Assembly (NCBI GenBank): GCA_020796225.1
Contig: CM036768.1
Location: 39,506,789 to 39,570,788 of the forward strand
From: Arion vulgaris
Lineage: Eukaryota; Mollusca; Gastropoda; Stylommatophora; Arionidae
DNA length: 64,000 bases
Direction: 5' to 3'
The notes beneath the pieces are model-generated. The model was not told the origin of the DNA, made no database searches, and worked only from the letters and a program-made list of their open reading frames with translations. Within the stretch, counting starts at the first letter, position 1. Each line of letters begins with the position of its first letter. Made by a program: the position numbers and the translations under genes. Positions 33,191-44,142 of this stretch are shown piece after piece.

Positions 33191-33620
33191 ACAACGTAAA
33201 AGACAAACAGGTACACAATCAAGCATTATACAAATGCAATAAATATCATGGGCGTTTGTTTATATTGAAACAAATGTGAATTTCTTGACATTATTCGCCT
33301 GTTCATTCACTTAACAATAGCAATAGGAAGAATTAATAAATAACAAACATTGGAAAACTCTGAGCCCCCAACTCACGAGATTTAATCATCAGGTTTGTAT
33401 TTAGAGATTAATAGTTCCGCCAAGTTGATTGTGCTATTCAGTGGGGAATATCAGGCAATTGATGAATGTCTGACAGGTAGATCAAGGAAGAGCAAGCGAC
33501 AATAGGGAAAATGGGGAAACCATTCTGATGTCAGAAAAGTGAGTTATTGTAACTTGGAGTTTATACAGGCCGTACACATATTTCATAATAATAATATTAT
33601 AATAATCAGACAGAGAGAGA

Positions 33621-33669
<49 letters not shown>

Positions 33670-33840
33670 AGGATAGATACAATACAGAAAAAGAGCAGGC
33701 AAAATAATGTCGACAGCGAATAAATAGCACCGCTGAAATTGATGATTATAAAAGGCAAAAGCCCTTCGTTCCCCCTCTCCCAAAATGTTACGGTGACCAA
33801 AATCTCAAGCATTTCAATCTGTTTATAATTGATTAGTACT
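33191..33840. other. Unassigned sequence with (GA)n
   Basis: A (GA)n run at 33612-33666 produces low-complexity Ser/Leu ORFs on the minus strand. Otherwise nothing recognised. Confidence 0.5.
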
Positions 33841-34625
33841 GGTGAAACACTTTGATACACAGTTTGTGAAACGCTTTGTGAAACGGTTTAAGTGCACACT
33901 TTGTGAAACAGTTTGTGAAACTTAGTTTGTGAAACACTTTGTGACACAGTTTGTGAAACACTTTATGAAAACGTTTAAGTGACACTTTTGAAACTTTGTG
34001 CACACTTTATGAAACGCTTTGTGACACAGTTTGTGAAACGCTTTGTGAAACGGTTTAAATGCACACTTTATGAAACAGCTTAGGAACGCCCTCTGTAAAG
34101 CAGTTTAAGAACACACTTTGAGAAACAGTTTAGAAACACCTTTGTGAAACAGTTTAAGAACACACTTTTGAAACTGTTGTAAAGACACCCTTGTGAAACA
34201 CTTTGTGAAACAGTTTAAGAAAACACTTTGTGAAACAGTTTAAGAAACACTTTTGAAACTGTTTAAGAACACTCAAACACTTTGTGAAACAGTTTAAGAA
34301 AACACTTCGTGAAACAGTTTAAGAACACACGTTTAGAAACACTTTATGAAACAGTTTAAGAACACTCTCTGTGAAACGTTTAGAAACAGTTTAAGAACAC
34401 ACTTTGAAACACTTTGAAACGTTTAAGAACACCTCTGTGAAACAGTTTAAGAAACACTTTGTGAAACAGTTTAAGAAAACACTTTGTGAAACACTTTAAA
34501 GTTAAAAACACACTTTTTGAAACTGTTTAAGAACACCCTCTGTGAAACAGTTTAAGAAAACACTTTGTGAAACAGTTTAAGAACACACTTTGTGAAACAG
34601 TTTAAGAACACACTTTTGAAACTGT

Positions 34626-34809
34626 TTTTCCGATCAGAAGCACTGACTTTCAGCTCTTCGGCTCAGTGCCATGGACATCGTAACCCTTCGGTTCAGTGCC
34701 ACGAACACCGTGAATCTGGGAATCTGGCTTTCTGCCTGCCCACGGAATTGAACCCTGTCACACAGAGGCAGTCACCCAGTCAACCTACGAACACGTGGGC
34801 ACCGGCTTT
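34626..34809 (-). mobile_element. SINE-A copy 2, inside the 25-bp array
   Basis: Minus-strand SINE-A with several small deletions relative to copy 3. Flanks are TTTTGAAACTG on the left and GGCTTTGAAACTGTTTAAG on the right, the same as around copy 3, which indicates one insertion followed by duplication. Confidence 0.85.
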
Positions 34810-35227
34810 GAAACTGTTTAAGAACACCCTCTGTGAAACACTTTGTGAAACAGTTTAAGAACACACTTTGTGAAACAGTTTAAGAACACACTTTGTGAAA
34901 CAGTTTAAGAACACACTTTGTGAAACAGTTTAAGAACACACTTTGTGAAATGGTTTAAGAACACACTTTGGAAACACTTTATGAAACAGTTTAAGAACAC
35001 TCTCTGTGAAACACTTTGTGAAACAGTTTAAGAACACACTTTTTGAAACTGTTTAAGAACACCCTCTGTGAAACAGTTTAAGAAAACACTTTGTGAAACA
35101 GTTTAAGAAAACACTTTGTGAAACAGTTTAAGAACACACTTTTTGAAACTGTTTAAGAACACCCTCTGTGAAACAGTTTAAGAAAACACTTTGTGAAACA
35201 GTTTAAGAACACACTTTTGAAACTGTT

Positions 35228-35427
35228 TTTTCCGATCCAGAAGCACTTGAGCTTTCAGCTCTTCGGCTCGTGCCATGGACATCGTAACCCTTCGGTTCAG
35301 TGCCACGAACACCGTGAATCTGGGGAATCTGTGGCTTTTCTGCCTGCCCACGGAATTGAACCCGTACACACAGAGGGCTAGTCACCCACAGTCCAACGCG
35401 CTACGAACACGCTGGGCACGCGGGCTT
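35228..35427 (-). mobile_element. SINE-A copy 3, inside the 25-bp array
   Basis: Complete minus-strand copy (TTCCGATCCAGAAGCACTTG at the tail side, AACACGCTGGGCACGCGGG at the head side). TTTGAAACTGTTT on both sides is a likely 13-bp target duplication. It lies about 605 bp from copy 2 with matching flanks. Confidence 0.9.
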
Positions 35428-35890
35428 TGAAACTGTTTAAGAACACCCTCTGTGAAACACTTTGTGAAACAGTTTAAGAACACACTTTGTGAAACAGTTT
35501 AAGAACACACTTTGTGAAACAGTTTAAGAACACACTTTGTGAAACAGTTTAAGAACACACTTTGTGAAATGGTTTAAGAACACACTTTGGAAACACTTTA
35601 TGAAACAGTTTAAGAACACACTTTGTGAAACAGTTTAAGAACACACTTTGTGAAACAGTTTAAGAACACACTTTGTGAAACAGTTTAAGAACACACTTTG
35701 TGAAACAGTTTAAGAACACACTTTGTGAAACAGTTTAAGAACACACTTTGTGAAACAGTTTAAGAACACACTTTGTGAAACAGTTTAAGAACACACTTTG
35801 TGAAATGGTTTAAGAACACACTTTGTGAAATAGTTTATGAAACAGTTTATGAACACACTTTGTAAAAAACTTTGTGAAACACTATGAGAA

Positions 35891-36210
35891 ACACCTTGAG
35901 AACCATCGATTAAGGTTTAATGAATAGTACAGTTAGTCATATGTATCTACTAGCTAGGTAAACAGCACACTTGCATACATTTGCTCGACAAATCAGATAG
36001 AATTCTACAACTCTACCATAGGAAAATAAAAGGTAAAAATAAACTCGGTCAAATATGTCCTACTTGTTAGCTTAGAAATATATCGTGTAACACAGAATAT
36101 AACATGGCCAAACTGTATGCAGATATTCACAATCACATGCATCATTTATCTATCTAGCGGCTAGCGTGGAGTAATAATTAGCATGTACATACCACATGAG
36201 ATAAACAACA
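35891..36210. other. Unassigned AT-rich spacer
   Basis: No element or coding signal seen. Confidence 0.5.
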
Positions 36211-36231
36211 AACATGACCAGGCCACACCAG

Positions 36232-36462
36232 AGACAGACAGAGAGAGAGCGAGAGATAGAGAGAAAGACAGAGAGAGAGAGAGAGATAGAGAGAGAGACA
36301 GAGAGACAGAGAGAGAGACAGAGAGAGATAGAGAGAGAGACAGAGAGACAGACAGAGAGACAGAGACAGAGAGAGAGACAGACAGAGAGACAGAGAAAAG
36401 AGAAAGAGAGACAGACAGAGAGAGAGAGAGACAGAGAGAGAGAGAGACAGAGAGAGACGGAA
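36232..36462. repeat. (CAGAGAGA)n purine-rich microsatellite
   Basis: Purine-only on the plus strand, so the frames encode RERD repeats (plus) or SLSL (minus). These ORFs are artefacts of composition. Confidence 0.95.
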
Positions 36463-36589
36463 GAGCTAGAAATTGTATAAGACACCTGTGTATCATTGGA
36501 GAGCATCAATCAACGACAAAGATGAAGATTAAACATGTTAGATCAGATGTTGTAATCCGGTGTACCGTGCCTCGTCATCAAATAGCAGC

Positions 36590-37075
36590 TTACTTGTCAG
36601 GAATAGAACTTTGTTACACTAACAGTCCTTCGGAAGTTCTCTCTCACAATGCTCAGATGTCTCAGATGTCAATGCTCAGTCTCAGATGTCAATGCTCAGA
36701 TGTCAATGCTCAGATGTCTCAGATGTCAATGCTCAGATAATGCTCAGATGTCTCATATGTCAATGCTCAGATGTCCTGCCTCTGCAACAGTCATGCTCAA
36801 CTCATCAGTTACATCATGAATCCATCTTTTCCGTGGTATCATGAATCCATCTTTTCCGTGGTCTTCCTCCCCTCTTCTTTGCCCAGATTCCTCCTTCCAT
36901 AATGGTCTTCAACCCTTCGTGTATTTCTTTTTGTGGTCCATAATATTACATTTTTCTCATTTTTGTTTGTAAGCATCAACCAGTCTTCTATGATTTTCAA
37001 TTATTTGTTTTCTTCTCTGTCCATGATATACGTAGGACTCTTCTGTTAAACTTCTATTCAACAATATCAAGCACA
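36590..37075 (-). mobile_element. LINE type 1 fragment with short internal repeats
   Basis: The minus strand matches 55330-55690: segments equivalent to RKRWIHDVTDELSMT, KTIMEGG and RVLRISWTEK regions, in order. TCAGATGTC/CAATGC is repeated irregularly at 36650-36770, and ATCATGAATCCATCTTTTCC is duplicated at about 36811-36860. Confidence 0.7.
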
Positions 37076-37104
37076 TATATGTTTTATACCACTGCCTTGT
37101 TCAA

Positions 37105-37215
37105 TAGTTATGTGCATACAGGCACACAATATGACAGCTTATCTGCTGTAAACCACGGCGCAACGTACTTACGCTGATTGGCGCTAATCATATACATATC
37201 ATAGAGTGGTCAACA
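37105..37215 (+). mobile_element. SINE-E 3' fragment (diverged)
   Basis: GGCGCAACGTACTTACGCTG and ATAGAGTGGTCAACAAGTTG resemble the SINE-E 3' part (GGCACAACGTAC, CAGAGTGGTTAACAAGTGG). Weak. Confidence 0.4.
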
Positions 37216-37304
37216 AGTTGTTATTCTAGAGCCATGTTTTTCAACCTAGGGCATAAGTCTCACGGGGTTGCAATTTAAATAAATGGCAGGAGAGGGAGTA
37301 ATTA

Positions 37305-38045
37305 GAGAATGATAATATCACCGATACTACGGACAAAAATCATCGTTGTGGCAGATCAATTATAGATGTTGCATAGAGAATGATAATAGCATCGATACTA
37401 CGGACAAAAATCTCATCGTTGTGGCAGATCAATTATAGATGTTGCATAGAGAATGATAATAGCATCGATACTACGGACAAAAATCTCATCGTTGTGGCAG
37501 ATCAATTATAGATGTTGCATAGAGAATGATAATAGCATCGGTACCACGGACAAAAATCTCATCGTTGTGACAGATAAATTATAGATGTTGCATAGAGAAT
37601 GATAATAGCATCGATACCACGGACAAAAATCTCATCGTTGTGACAGATAAATTATAGATGTTGCATAGAGAATGATAATAGCATCGATACCACGGACAAA
37701 AATCTCATCGTTGTGACAGATAAATTATAGATGTTGCAATCCTAACTTTCCGATGGGATAAAAAAATGCTAGCTACACTAGTATCATCGTTGTGACAGAT
37801 CAATTATAGATGTTGTAATCCTAACTTTCCGATGGGATAAAACAAAAAAAAAAGCTAGCTACACTAGTATCATCGTTGTGACAGATCAATTATAGATGTT
37901 GTAATCCTAACTTTCCGATGGGATAAAACAAAAAAAAAAGTTAGCTACACTAGTATCATCGTTGTGACAGATCAATTATAGATGTTGTAATCCTAACTTT
38001 CCGATGGGATAAAACAAACAAAAAAAGTTAGCTACATCGACTACA
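37305..38045. repeat. Compound minisatellite: about 73-bp then about 86-bp units
   Basis: Six units with AGAGAATGATAATAGCATCG, ACCACGGACAAAAATCTC and GATAAATTATAGATGTTGC, then four units with TCCTAACTTTCCGATGGG and TAGCTACACTAGTATC. Both share ATCATCGTTGTGACAGAT and AATTATAGATGTTG, so the second array likely arose from an edge of the first. Confidence 0.92.
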
Positions 38046-38065
38046 TACTAGTATCATCGTGACAT

Positions 38066-38297
38066 ATCGTTTACAGGACTCCGTCATCAACAACAGTAAA
38101 CGAGTCGTCTATTTTCTAGGCACCACTTATACATTCAGTAATTTGCCATTGCTTTCTGAACGGTGGGGTCCGTTTTTACCGCTCGTAAAAGTCCACTCGA
38201 ACACATTTACTTCTAAACCTGCCTGTCGTGGAGTTTGAACCACATACTTTTGGGTTGTGATTGAGTTCACTAACGCTTAAGCTACAGACTCCCACAC
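38066..38297 (-). mobile_element. SINE-B copy
   Basis: Minus-strand copy with the core GCCATTGCTTTCTGAACGG, B box GGAGTTTGAACCAC and head TAACGCTTAAGCTACAGACTC. The head runs into the 65-bp array. Confidence 0.8.
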
Positions 38298-38740
38298 ACT
38301 AATATTACAGGCAATGTAAATACTTGACGACGTTTAGAAACTTAAGCTACAGACTCCCACACACTAGTATAACAGGCAATGTAAAAACTTGACGTTTAGA
38401 AACTTACATAGCTACAGACCCCCACACACTAGTATAACGGACAATGTAAATACTTGACGATGTTTAGAAACTTAAGCTACAGACTACCATACGCTAGTAT
38501 AACAGACAATGTAAATACTTGACAACGTTTAGAAACTTAAGCTACAGACTCCCACACACTAGTATAACAGACAATGTAAACACTTGACAACGTTTAGAAA
38601 CTTAAGCTACAGACTACCATACGCTAGTATAACGGACAATGTAAATACTTGACAACGTTTAGAAACTTAAGCTACAGACTACCATACGCTAGTATAACAG
38701 GCAATGTAAATACTTGACAACGTTTAGAAACTTACATAGA
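38272..38740. repeat. 65-bp minisatellite including the SINE-B 5' end
   Basis: Unit CTTAAGCTACAGACTCCCAC plus ACACTAGTATAACAGGCAATG and TAAATACTTGACAACG. Seven copies. The first 20 bp are the A-box end of the SINE-B at 38066-38297; the rest is flanking DNA. Confidence 0.9.
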
Positions 38741-38907
38741 AAATAAATCGTCTGGGTGTTACAAATTGTAGAAGTTGGAAACTGCAAATGAACTAAATTA
38801 GTACTTCAGATAAGAACTGTTGTACAGTCAACATCAAGAACAAGGATGACATTCACTTGGTTTTTTGTCATCAGAGTTCAGTTCCATTTATGTTTGATAT
38901 TTATAAT

Positions 38908-39073
38908 CAGGGGCGGCTCGTCATTAAGGGCCAGTGGAGCCCGGCCCCACCAATAATCGAAAGGGGAATAACTTCCCCGAATAGACAAATAATAGTAAAT
39001 ACTTCAAAACTCATGATTTTTCCGAAAATTTGTGTCTGGCCCCACCAAGAAAAATGACCACGAGCCGCCACTG
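38908..39073 (+). mobile_element. hAT MITE family 1, copy 3
   Basis: 166 bp, ends CAGGGGCGGCTCGT and CACGAGCCGCCACTG, perfect 8-bp duplication TTTATAAT (38900-38907, 39074-39081). Interior blocks as in copy 2. Confidence 0.95.
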
Positions 39074-39104
39074 TTTATAATATACTAAAACAAAGGGCGT
39101 ACAG

Positions 39105-39335
39105 GCGACGGATTAACTTCATTGCACCGCGTTTCTTCATGTGTCTACGACACTGTCGGCAGAAGTGACATGTAATCTACCCAGAGCGTTGCAAAAAAGC
39201 ACTAACTCCGTTGCTACAGCAATAATCCTAGGGATTTTATGAATAAATTACACATATGACTCGGTCCGGATTCGAACTCTCAATCTTCACAACGACAAAC
39301 AAACGTCTTAAACACTCACCATAAAGACGTCCTAA
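39105..39335 (-). mobile_element. SINE-D copy, source of adjacent array
   Basis: GATTAACTTCATTGCACCGC at the 3' end, GTTGCAAAAAAGCACTAAC body, B box GGATTCGAAC, then the tRNA head AAACGTCTTAAACACTCACC. The head continues as tandem repeats. Confidence 0.85.
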
Positions 39336-39876
39336 GACAAACAAACGTCTTAAACACTCACCATAAAGACGTCCTAAGACAAACAAACGTATTAAACACT
39401 CACCATAAAGACGTCCTGAGACAAACAAACGTCTTAAACACTCACCATAAAGACGTCCTGAGACAAACAAACGTCTTAAACACTCACCATAAAGACGTCC
39501 TAAGACAAACAAACGTCTTAAACACTCACCATAAAGACGTCCTGAGACAAACGTCTTAAACACTCACCATAAAGACGTCCTAAGACAAACAAACGTCTTA
39601 AACACTCACCATAAAGACGTCCTGAGACAAACGTCTTAAACACTCACCATAAAGACGTCCTAAGACAAACAAACGTCTTAAACACTCACCATAAAGACGT
39701 CCTAAGACAAACAAACGTCTTAAACACTCACCATAAAGACGTCCTGAGACAAACAAACGTCTTAAACACTCACCATAAAGACGTCATGAGACAAACAAAC
39801 GTCTTAAACACTCACCATAAAGACGTCCTGAGACAAACAAACGTCTTAAACACTCACCATAAAGACGTCCTAAGAA
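39288..39876. repeat. 42-bp minisatellite made of the SINE-D tRNA head
   Basis: Unit ACAAACAAACGTCTTAAAC plus ACTCACCATAAAGACGTCC and TAAG, about 14 copies, some 38 bp by loss of AAAC. On the minus strand each unit holds the A-box-side of the tRNA-like head (TATGGTGAGTGTTTAAGACG). Confidence 0.93.
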
Positions 39877-40044
39877 TATACTAAGTGTACTAAACAGTTT
39901 CTATTACTAAAACAAGTCAGATTAAAAACAGTTTTACATATACATAAAAAGATATGTGTGAATACTAAAGCTAATCGATGTTTAAAGAACGATTTTTGGG
40001 TCAATATTTTACTGACAATATCCAACATGGTCACTCTCATCACC

Positions 40045-40322
40045 TAATGAGCGGCAAGTCATAACAACAGAGTGTCTCACATTATCTAATTAGTGGCAAG
40101 TCATAACAACAGAGTGTCTCACATTATCTAATTAGTGGCAAGTCATAACAACAGAGTGTCTCACATTATCTAATTAGTGACAAGTCATAACAACAGAGTG
40201 TCTCACATTATCTAATTAGTGGCAAGTCATAACAACAGAGTGTCTCACATTATCTAATTAGTGGCAAGTCATAACAACAGAGTGGCTCACATTATCTAAT
40301 TAGCGGCAAGTCATAACAACAG
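40045..40322. repeat. 42-bp minisatellite, about six copies
   Basis: Unit TCTAATTAGTGGCAAGTC plus ATAACAACAGAGTGTCTCAC and ATTA. No link to a transposon seen. Confidence 0.95.
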
Positions 40323-40520
40323 AGATGAGATGTCTTAGAAGAGATGAAGGGGAAACAATGAGAGATACAACTAGAAATGTAGAAATTAGAAGAAAGCTAT
40401 GGATGAAGCCAGTCATTCATTTCATAAAGGAACAACATATATTTACATATGTCTCCGCCGCAGACTCCGTATCGGATGACCCGAAGTGATAACAAATACA
40501 GAATTGTGGGTGTGAAAAAG

Positions 40521-40754
40521 TTAATTGCATATCCTTTACAGGACTTTGCGAATCAATCCCAGCTTTTTAACGCTGTTTGTGATTTTTCTAGGCATTATTA
40601 CGTTCAGTAGTTTGCCATTGCTTTCTGAACGGGCGGTGCCATCGTCCTTTTGTAAAAATCCAAATTTTGCAACCAAATTGTCCGCAGCGTGATTCGTAGT
40701 CAGAACGTCGAGGTTAATAGACCGAGTCACTATCCCCTAAGCCACAGACGCCAC
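40521..40754 (-). mobile_element. SINE-B copy, full length
   Basis: Minus strand: head GGCGTCTGTGGCTTAGGGG, B box region CTACGAATCACGC (mutated), core GCCATTGCTTTCTGAACGG and tail GCATATCCTTTACAGGAC on the plus strand. Same subfamily as 7195 and 58431. Confidence 0.88.
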
Positions 40755-40844
40755 CGTGGGTGTGAACAGGATAGAAATAAATACAACTCGACATTAAAGA
40801 CAGAAAGCGACTATAGATTAAAGAAATTATCAGGAAACAAGTGA

Positions 40845-41050
40845 ATAACATAAGCAGTGATGCACTTGTCTGGAACCCACAGTACAAGAGGTGGGAAACC
40901 TAAAAATATCTGGCAAAAATTAGTGGAACCGGAGGTTAGAGCGATTAGAGTCTCGTGGGTACAACTAAAAACGACTGCCCATAATAGAGTTAAGTGAACA
41001 ACGATAGCTGCAGTCCCATATTCCAATGGGAACACGAGGACTTAATGGTA
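40845..41050 (+). mobile_element. LINE C-terminal fragment
   Basis: Plus-strand reading SSDALVWNPQYKRGGKPKNI, then WQKLVEPEVRAIRVSWVQLK and TAHNRVK: the AL.WNPQGKR.RGRPKN.W...LE.E....G.SW.QL tail. Confidence 0.7.
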
Positions 41051-41149
41051 GTAGCTTTGCTGTCTAAAAAAGCAGACAGTAATAGCGCGTATGTCTGTAA
41101 TGTGTTTCTTGGGACTAGTCATTACTCATATACCATGCAATGTGCATAT

Positions 41150-42880
41150 AGATTGCTCAACAATTGGTTTTCTCTTCTGTTTTTTTCTCTAATCATGATT
41201 TGCCTCACAGCATCAGGACACAAGAAGAGGCTTCTAGAACGGCCTCTTGTGTGCGTTTCGTACATGGAGCCTTTCGCTGCCTCTGCTATTTATGTCATCC
41301 AGTTTTTGCGTGGCACTTGTTTTCATTGTATCTCAGTAGCATTGAACTTTGAGACACACTGTCTGTTGGTAATGTGACCAAAGCATTTTATGTGATCCAG
41401 TTTTTGCGTGGCGCTTGTTTTCATTGTATCTCAGTAGCATTGAACTGTGAGGTACACTGTCTGTTGGTAATGTGACCAAAGCATTTTAATTTGTTGTGTC
41501 TTGATGAAGTTCAGTACTGATGATGTACTATTTTATTTTTCCTGATGTCTTCCTTTCTAAACCAGTCTTTTTTTTATACTCCCAGAACTATGCGTAGACA
41601 CCTCATCTCTGTCGTGACTAGTTTTCTTCTAACGTTTGATGTCAGCGTCCGGATTTGATATTAACAGCAACATTTTAGGAGAAAGATTGTGTTGAACAAT
41701 GCTGTTTTAGTGTTCATGGTCGGTCACATGCTTACATTTCAACATTGGTGCCATTTGTCTTACGATTTGATTGCCTTTATTGCATCTGTTTTGGATGTCA
41801 CTAGTTATTTTTCCATTTGCTGACAAATGCACACCAGATTTGTAAAGTCTTCAAATTGTTTTAACTGATATTTGCCGATGGATGTTATGTTATGTTATGC
41901 GATCGACGTCATGGCACATTGGGCATTCCCATTTGTGCTCTGTCCTCCGTTGCAGCAGCCATCCTAAAGTCCATTTGTTCACAGTACCCATGAGAAGTTG
42001 ATTACTATATCTTCTCTCTCTACCACAAAGACGACACTGTCTGGCATGTCCAAACTTAACGCCTAATTCTCGAACTCGTTCCAGTGTCTGAGACCCGCCC
42101 ATGTCACACAATTGAGAGCGTACCGCATTGATGATATCGGCTCTATCCATGCTTCTGCCCACTTGAGTCGGGGCACTGTTTGCAAGAGAGTCAGCACGCT
42201 CGTTACCCCGCACTCCAGCATGTCCAGGCGTGTACAGCCAAGTCATTTTCTTGAGATGTGATCTCCGAATGATGTCCACCCATTCCACACGCATACTTCC
42301 AGATTCAATCAGTTGAAGCATATTCATCGAGTCTGATATGATGATCGTATGGGTAACATGTTGCTCAGCAACCCATGACAGAGCCCTGGAGGCAGCGGTG
42401 ATCTCCATAGTAATGCTCGATGTCGTTGTCTCAAAAGCCCCGCAGTCCTCATGAAGTGTGCGACCGTTTCGTTGTGCTGAGTAAGCCCACGATGATCTGG
42501 TGCCACGCTTGACAGAGCCATCGGTGTAGATAATTTGCCGATGGAGATATTGGTAGCGTTTTCCTCTCTAACGAATGTCATTACTTCAGTTTTGCCAATG
42601 TTGATTTTTATGTTGTAGCCATGACATGTTAAATGGAGTCTGTTAATGTGTTGTTGTATCTGTTTTTCTGTTGATGATCGTTGTTTGATTGTTGGCCAAA
42701 AAAAAAACCAACCCACAAATTATTTACTTCGCCAAGGCTGTCGTATTCCCTATTGTGAGCTCGTAATTTACAGATTTGGTTGACATATATGATGATCAAA
42801 AGCTGTGATAGTACGCATCCTTTTCTTACTCCAGATGTAACGAGAACCTTTCTACGAGATATCCCATTGCAGAAGAAGAA
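41150..42880 (-). mobile_element. LINE type 1 (RT core to C-terminus), split by a type 2 LINE
   Basis: The minus strand 42860-42546 reads GVRKGCVLSQLL (RT block), then KINIGKTEVMTFVREENATN. After the insert, 41870-41150 continues with RRKLVTTEMRCLRIVLGV, a TSSRHNKLKCFGHITNRQC segment and the C-terminal tail. The order is correct for one LINE with 41883-42533 inserted. Many stops. A stretch of about 100 bp with CCAGTTTTTGCGTGGC is tandemly duplicated at 41297-41495. Confidence 0.8.
41883..42533 (-). mobile_element. LINE type 2 insertion with 12-bp TSD, RNase H domain
   Basis: 5'-truncated element between TTTGCCGATGGA duplications (41871-41882, 42534-42545), with a TATGTTATGTTATG-type tail on the left. 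The minus-strand frame gives IYTDGSVKRG (first catalytic Asp, in another frame), MEITAASRAL (Glu), IIISDSMNML (second Asp) and YTPGHAGVRGNERADSLANS (His/Asp). That is a complete set of RNase H catalytic residues. A CRLCGRERR...WECPMCHD cysteine pair follows. I/Jockey-like group by domain order. Confidence 0.88.
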
Positions 42881-43121
42881 GAAGAAAAGAGGGTGTCTGA
42901 GACAAAGTAGTTAGGATGTTTGCAGTGCCGGATTAGCCTAGTAGCAAAAGTAGCAAATGCTACGGGCCCCGCGCTTCTAGGGGCCCCGCGCCTATGTGAC
43001 AGAGATGAAAAGGGAAAAAAATAACCAGATGTTATTTAAAAACACGCATTCTGTCTGAATTTTTAATGTCGTATGTGATGGTGCCGAATCCAAAGAAATC
43101 GAAGCAGAAAATACAGAAGAC

Positions 43122-43640
43122 GTGTCCCACTGTGTAGTGGATGAAAGCAGTGCTATAGAAGAATCATCATTACCAATACTACCATTAAGATCAGTAACTC
43201 TTCACGATTTAGCCACATTTTTCACAAGACAAACTGAAATCGAATGTACAGAAAGTCCTCCCAATTTAGCCATATCAACTTCAAGCCAAAGAGAGGCAGA
43301 AAGCACAGCACATGCTTCTAATGAAGCAACATCTTCTACAAGCCAAAAACACTACGAAAGTAAAATGTACTCCAACGATATTGGTGAATGGCCAAACAAT
43401 TTCAATCGAGATTATTGGATTGTGAAAGAAAGTAGAGAAGTGCAACATATGAACAGTGATTTCTTGTCTTAAAAAAAAACAACATACAATAAAGAAAACA
43501 ATCCACGATTTTGTCGAAAGTCGTTTTTCACATACACACATACACAACAAATAAAACTCACGTGAGAGATTGGTTGTGTTATACAGAAACTAAAGGACAA
43601 CTGTTCTGTTTTGTTTGCAAAGTTATTGATTTAGGCTGTA
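43122..43640 (+). pseudogene. hAT transposase N-terminal remnant (TTF/BED-type zinc finger)
   Basis: The frame 43122-43472 is Ser/Glu/Thr-rich and ends with NDIGEWPNNFNRDYWI, the lead-in to a TTF-type zinc finger of ZMYM1-like hAT transposases. Other frames to 43640 continue with RDWLCYTETKGQLFCFVCKV, containing the CxxC. At least one frameshift lies at about 43470. Confidence 0.65.
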
Positions 43641-43647
43641 CCATAGA

Positions 43648-44142
43648 GTGACTGGTGTATTTGGAATACTCCGGCAGTTAAAATCTATTACAGCAGAAGA
43701 GGTCTTGAAAAGAACTCCAAATATTGTCAGCTCTTACCAAGAGGATTTGGAAGAAAGCCTAGGCGACGAACTTATGCAGTTCACTGAACTTCTTAAAACT
43801 AATGTAGCTGCTGCTATTAGCAACGAAAAGCATGAGGCTCTTGAACTGCAATTTTATAAACTTATAATGGAAAATTCATTAGAGTCGTGTTTCCCAAATG
43901 TAGAAATAGTCTTACGAATTTACTTGTTTTTAATGATTACTAACTGCAGCGAAGAAAGTTCTTTTTCGACATATAAAAGCGTATTCGAGCGTATAAAAAG
44001 TGAGTTCAGGAACATGATGGGACAAGAATATAAAAATAACCTCACCTTAATGAACATTGAATGTAATTTACTTAGAGAAATTAATTTGTCTAGTATTATC
44101 TCTAAATTTGCTCACATTAAATCGAGACAAGTTTGTTTGTAA
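43648..44142 (+). pseudogene. hAT transposase C-terminal dimerisation domain
   Basis: Open frame of 164 residues. From residue 85 or so: PNVEIVLRIYLFLMITNCSE, then ESSFSTYKSV, FRNMMGQEYKNNLTLMNIEC and a KFAHIKSRQV end. This matches the hAT family dimerisation region (hATC: E.SFS.L...K..LR..M.Q.RL..L..L.I). The first 80 residues join earlier transposase segments after a deletion of the catalytic core. Confidence 0.85.

Larger units (their letters stand above)
33845..35890. repeat. 25-bp minisatellite region with two embedded SINEs
   Basis: Unit AAGAACACACTTTGTGAAAC plus AGTTT. The left part (33845-34260) is strongly diverged; units from 35440 to 35815 are almost identical, so expansion is recent on the right. 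Two SINE-A copies interrupt it. Confidence 0.95.

Noticed and set aside
36150..36740. RERD-rich and Ser/Leu-rich ORFs resembling charged or membrane proteins
   Set aside because: Translation of a purine microsatellite.
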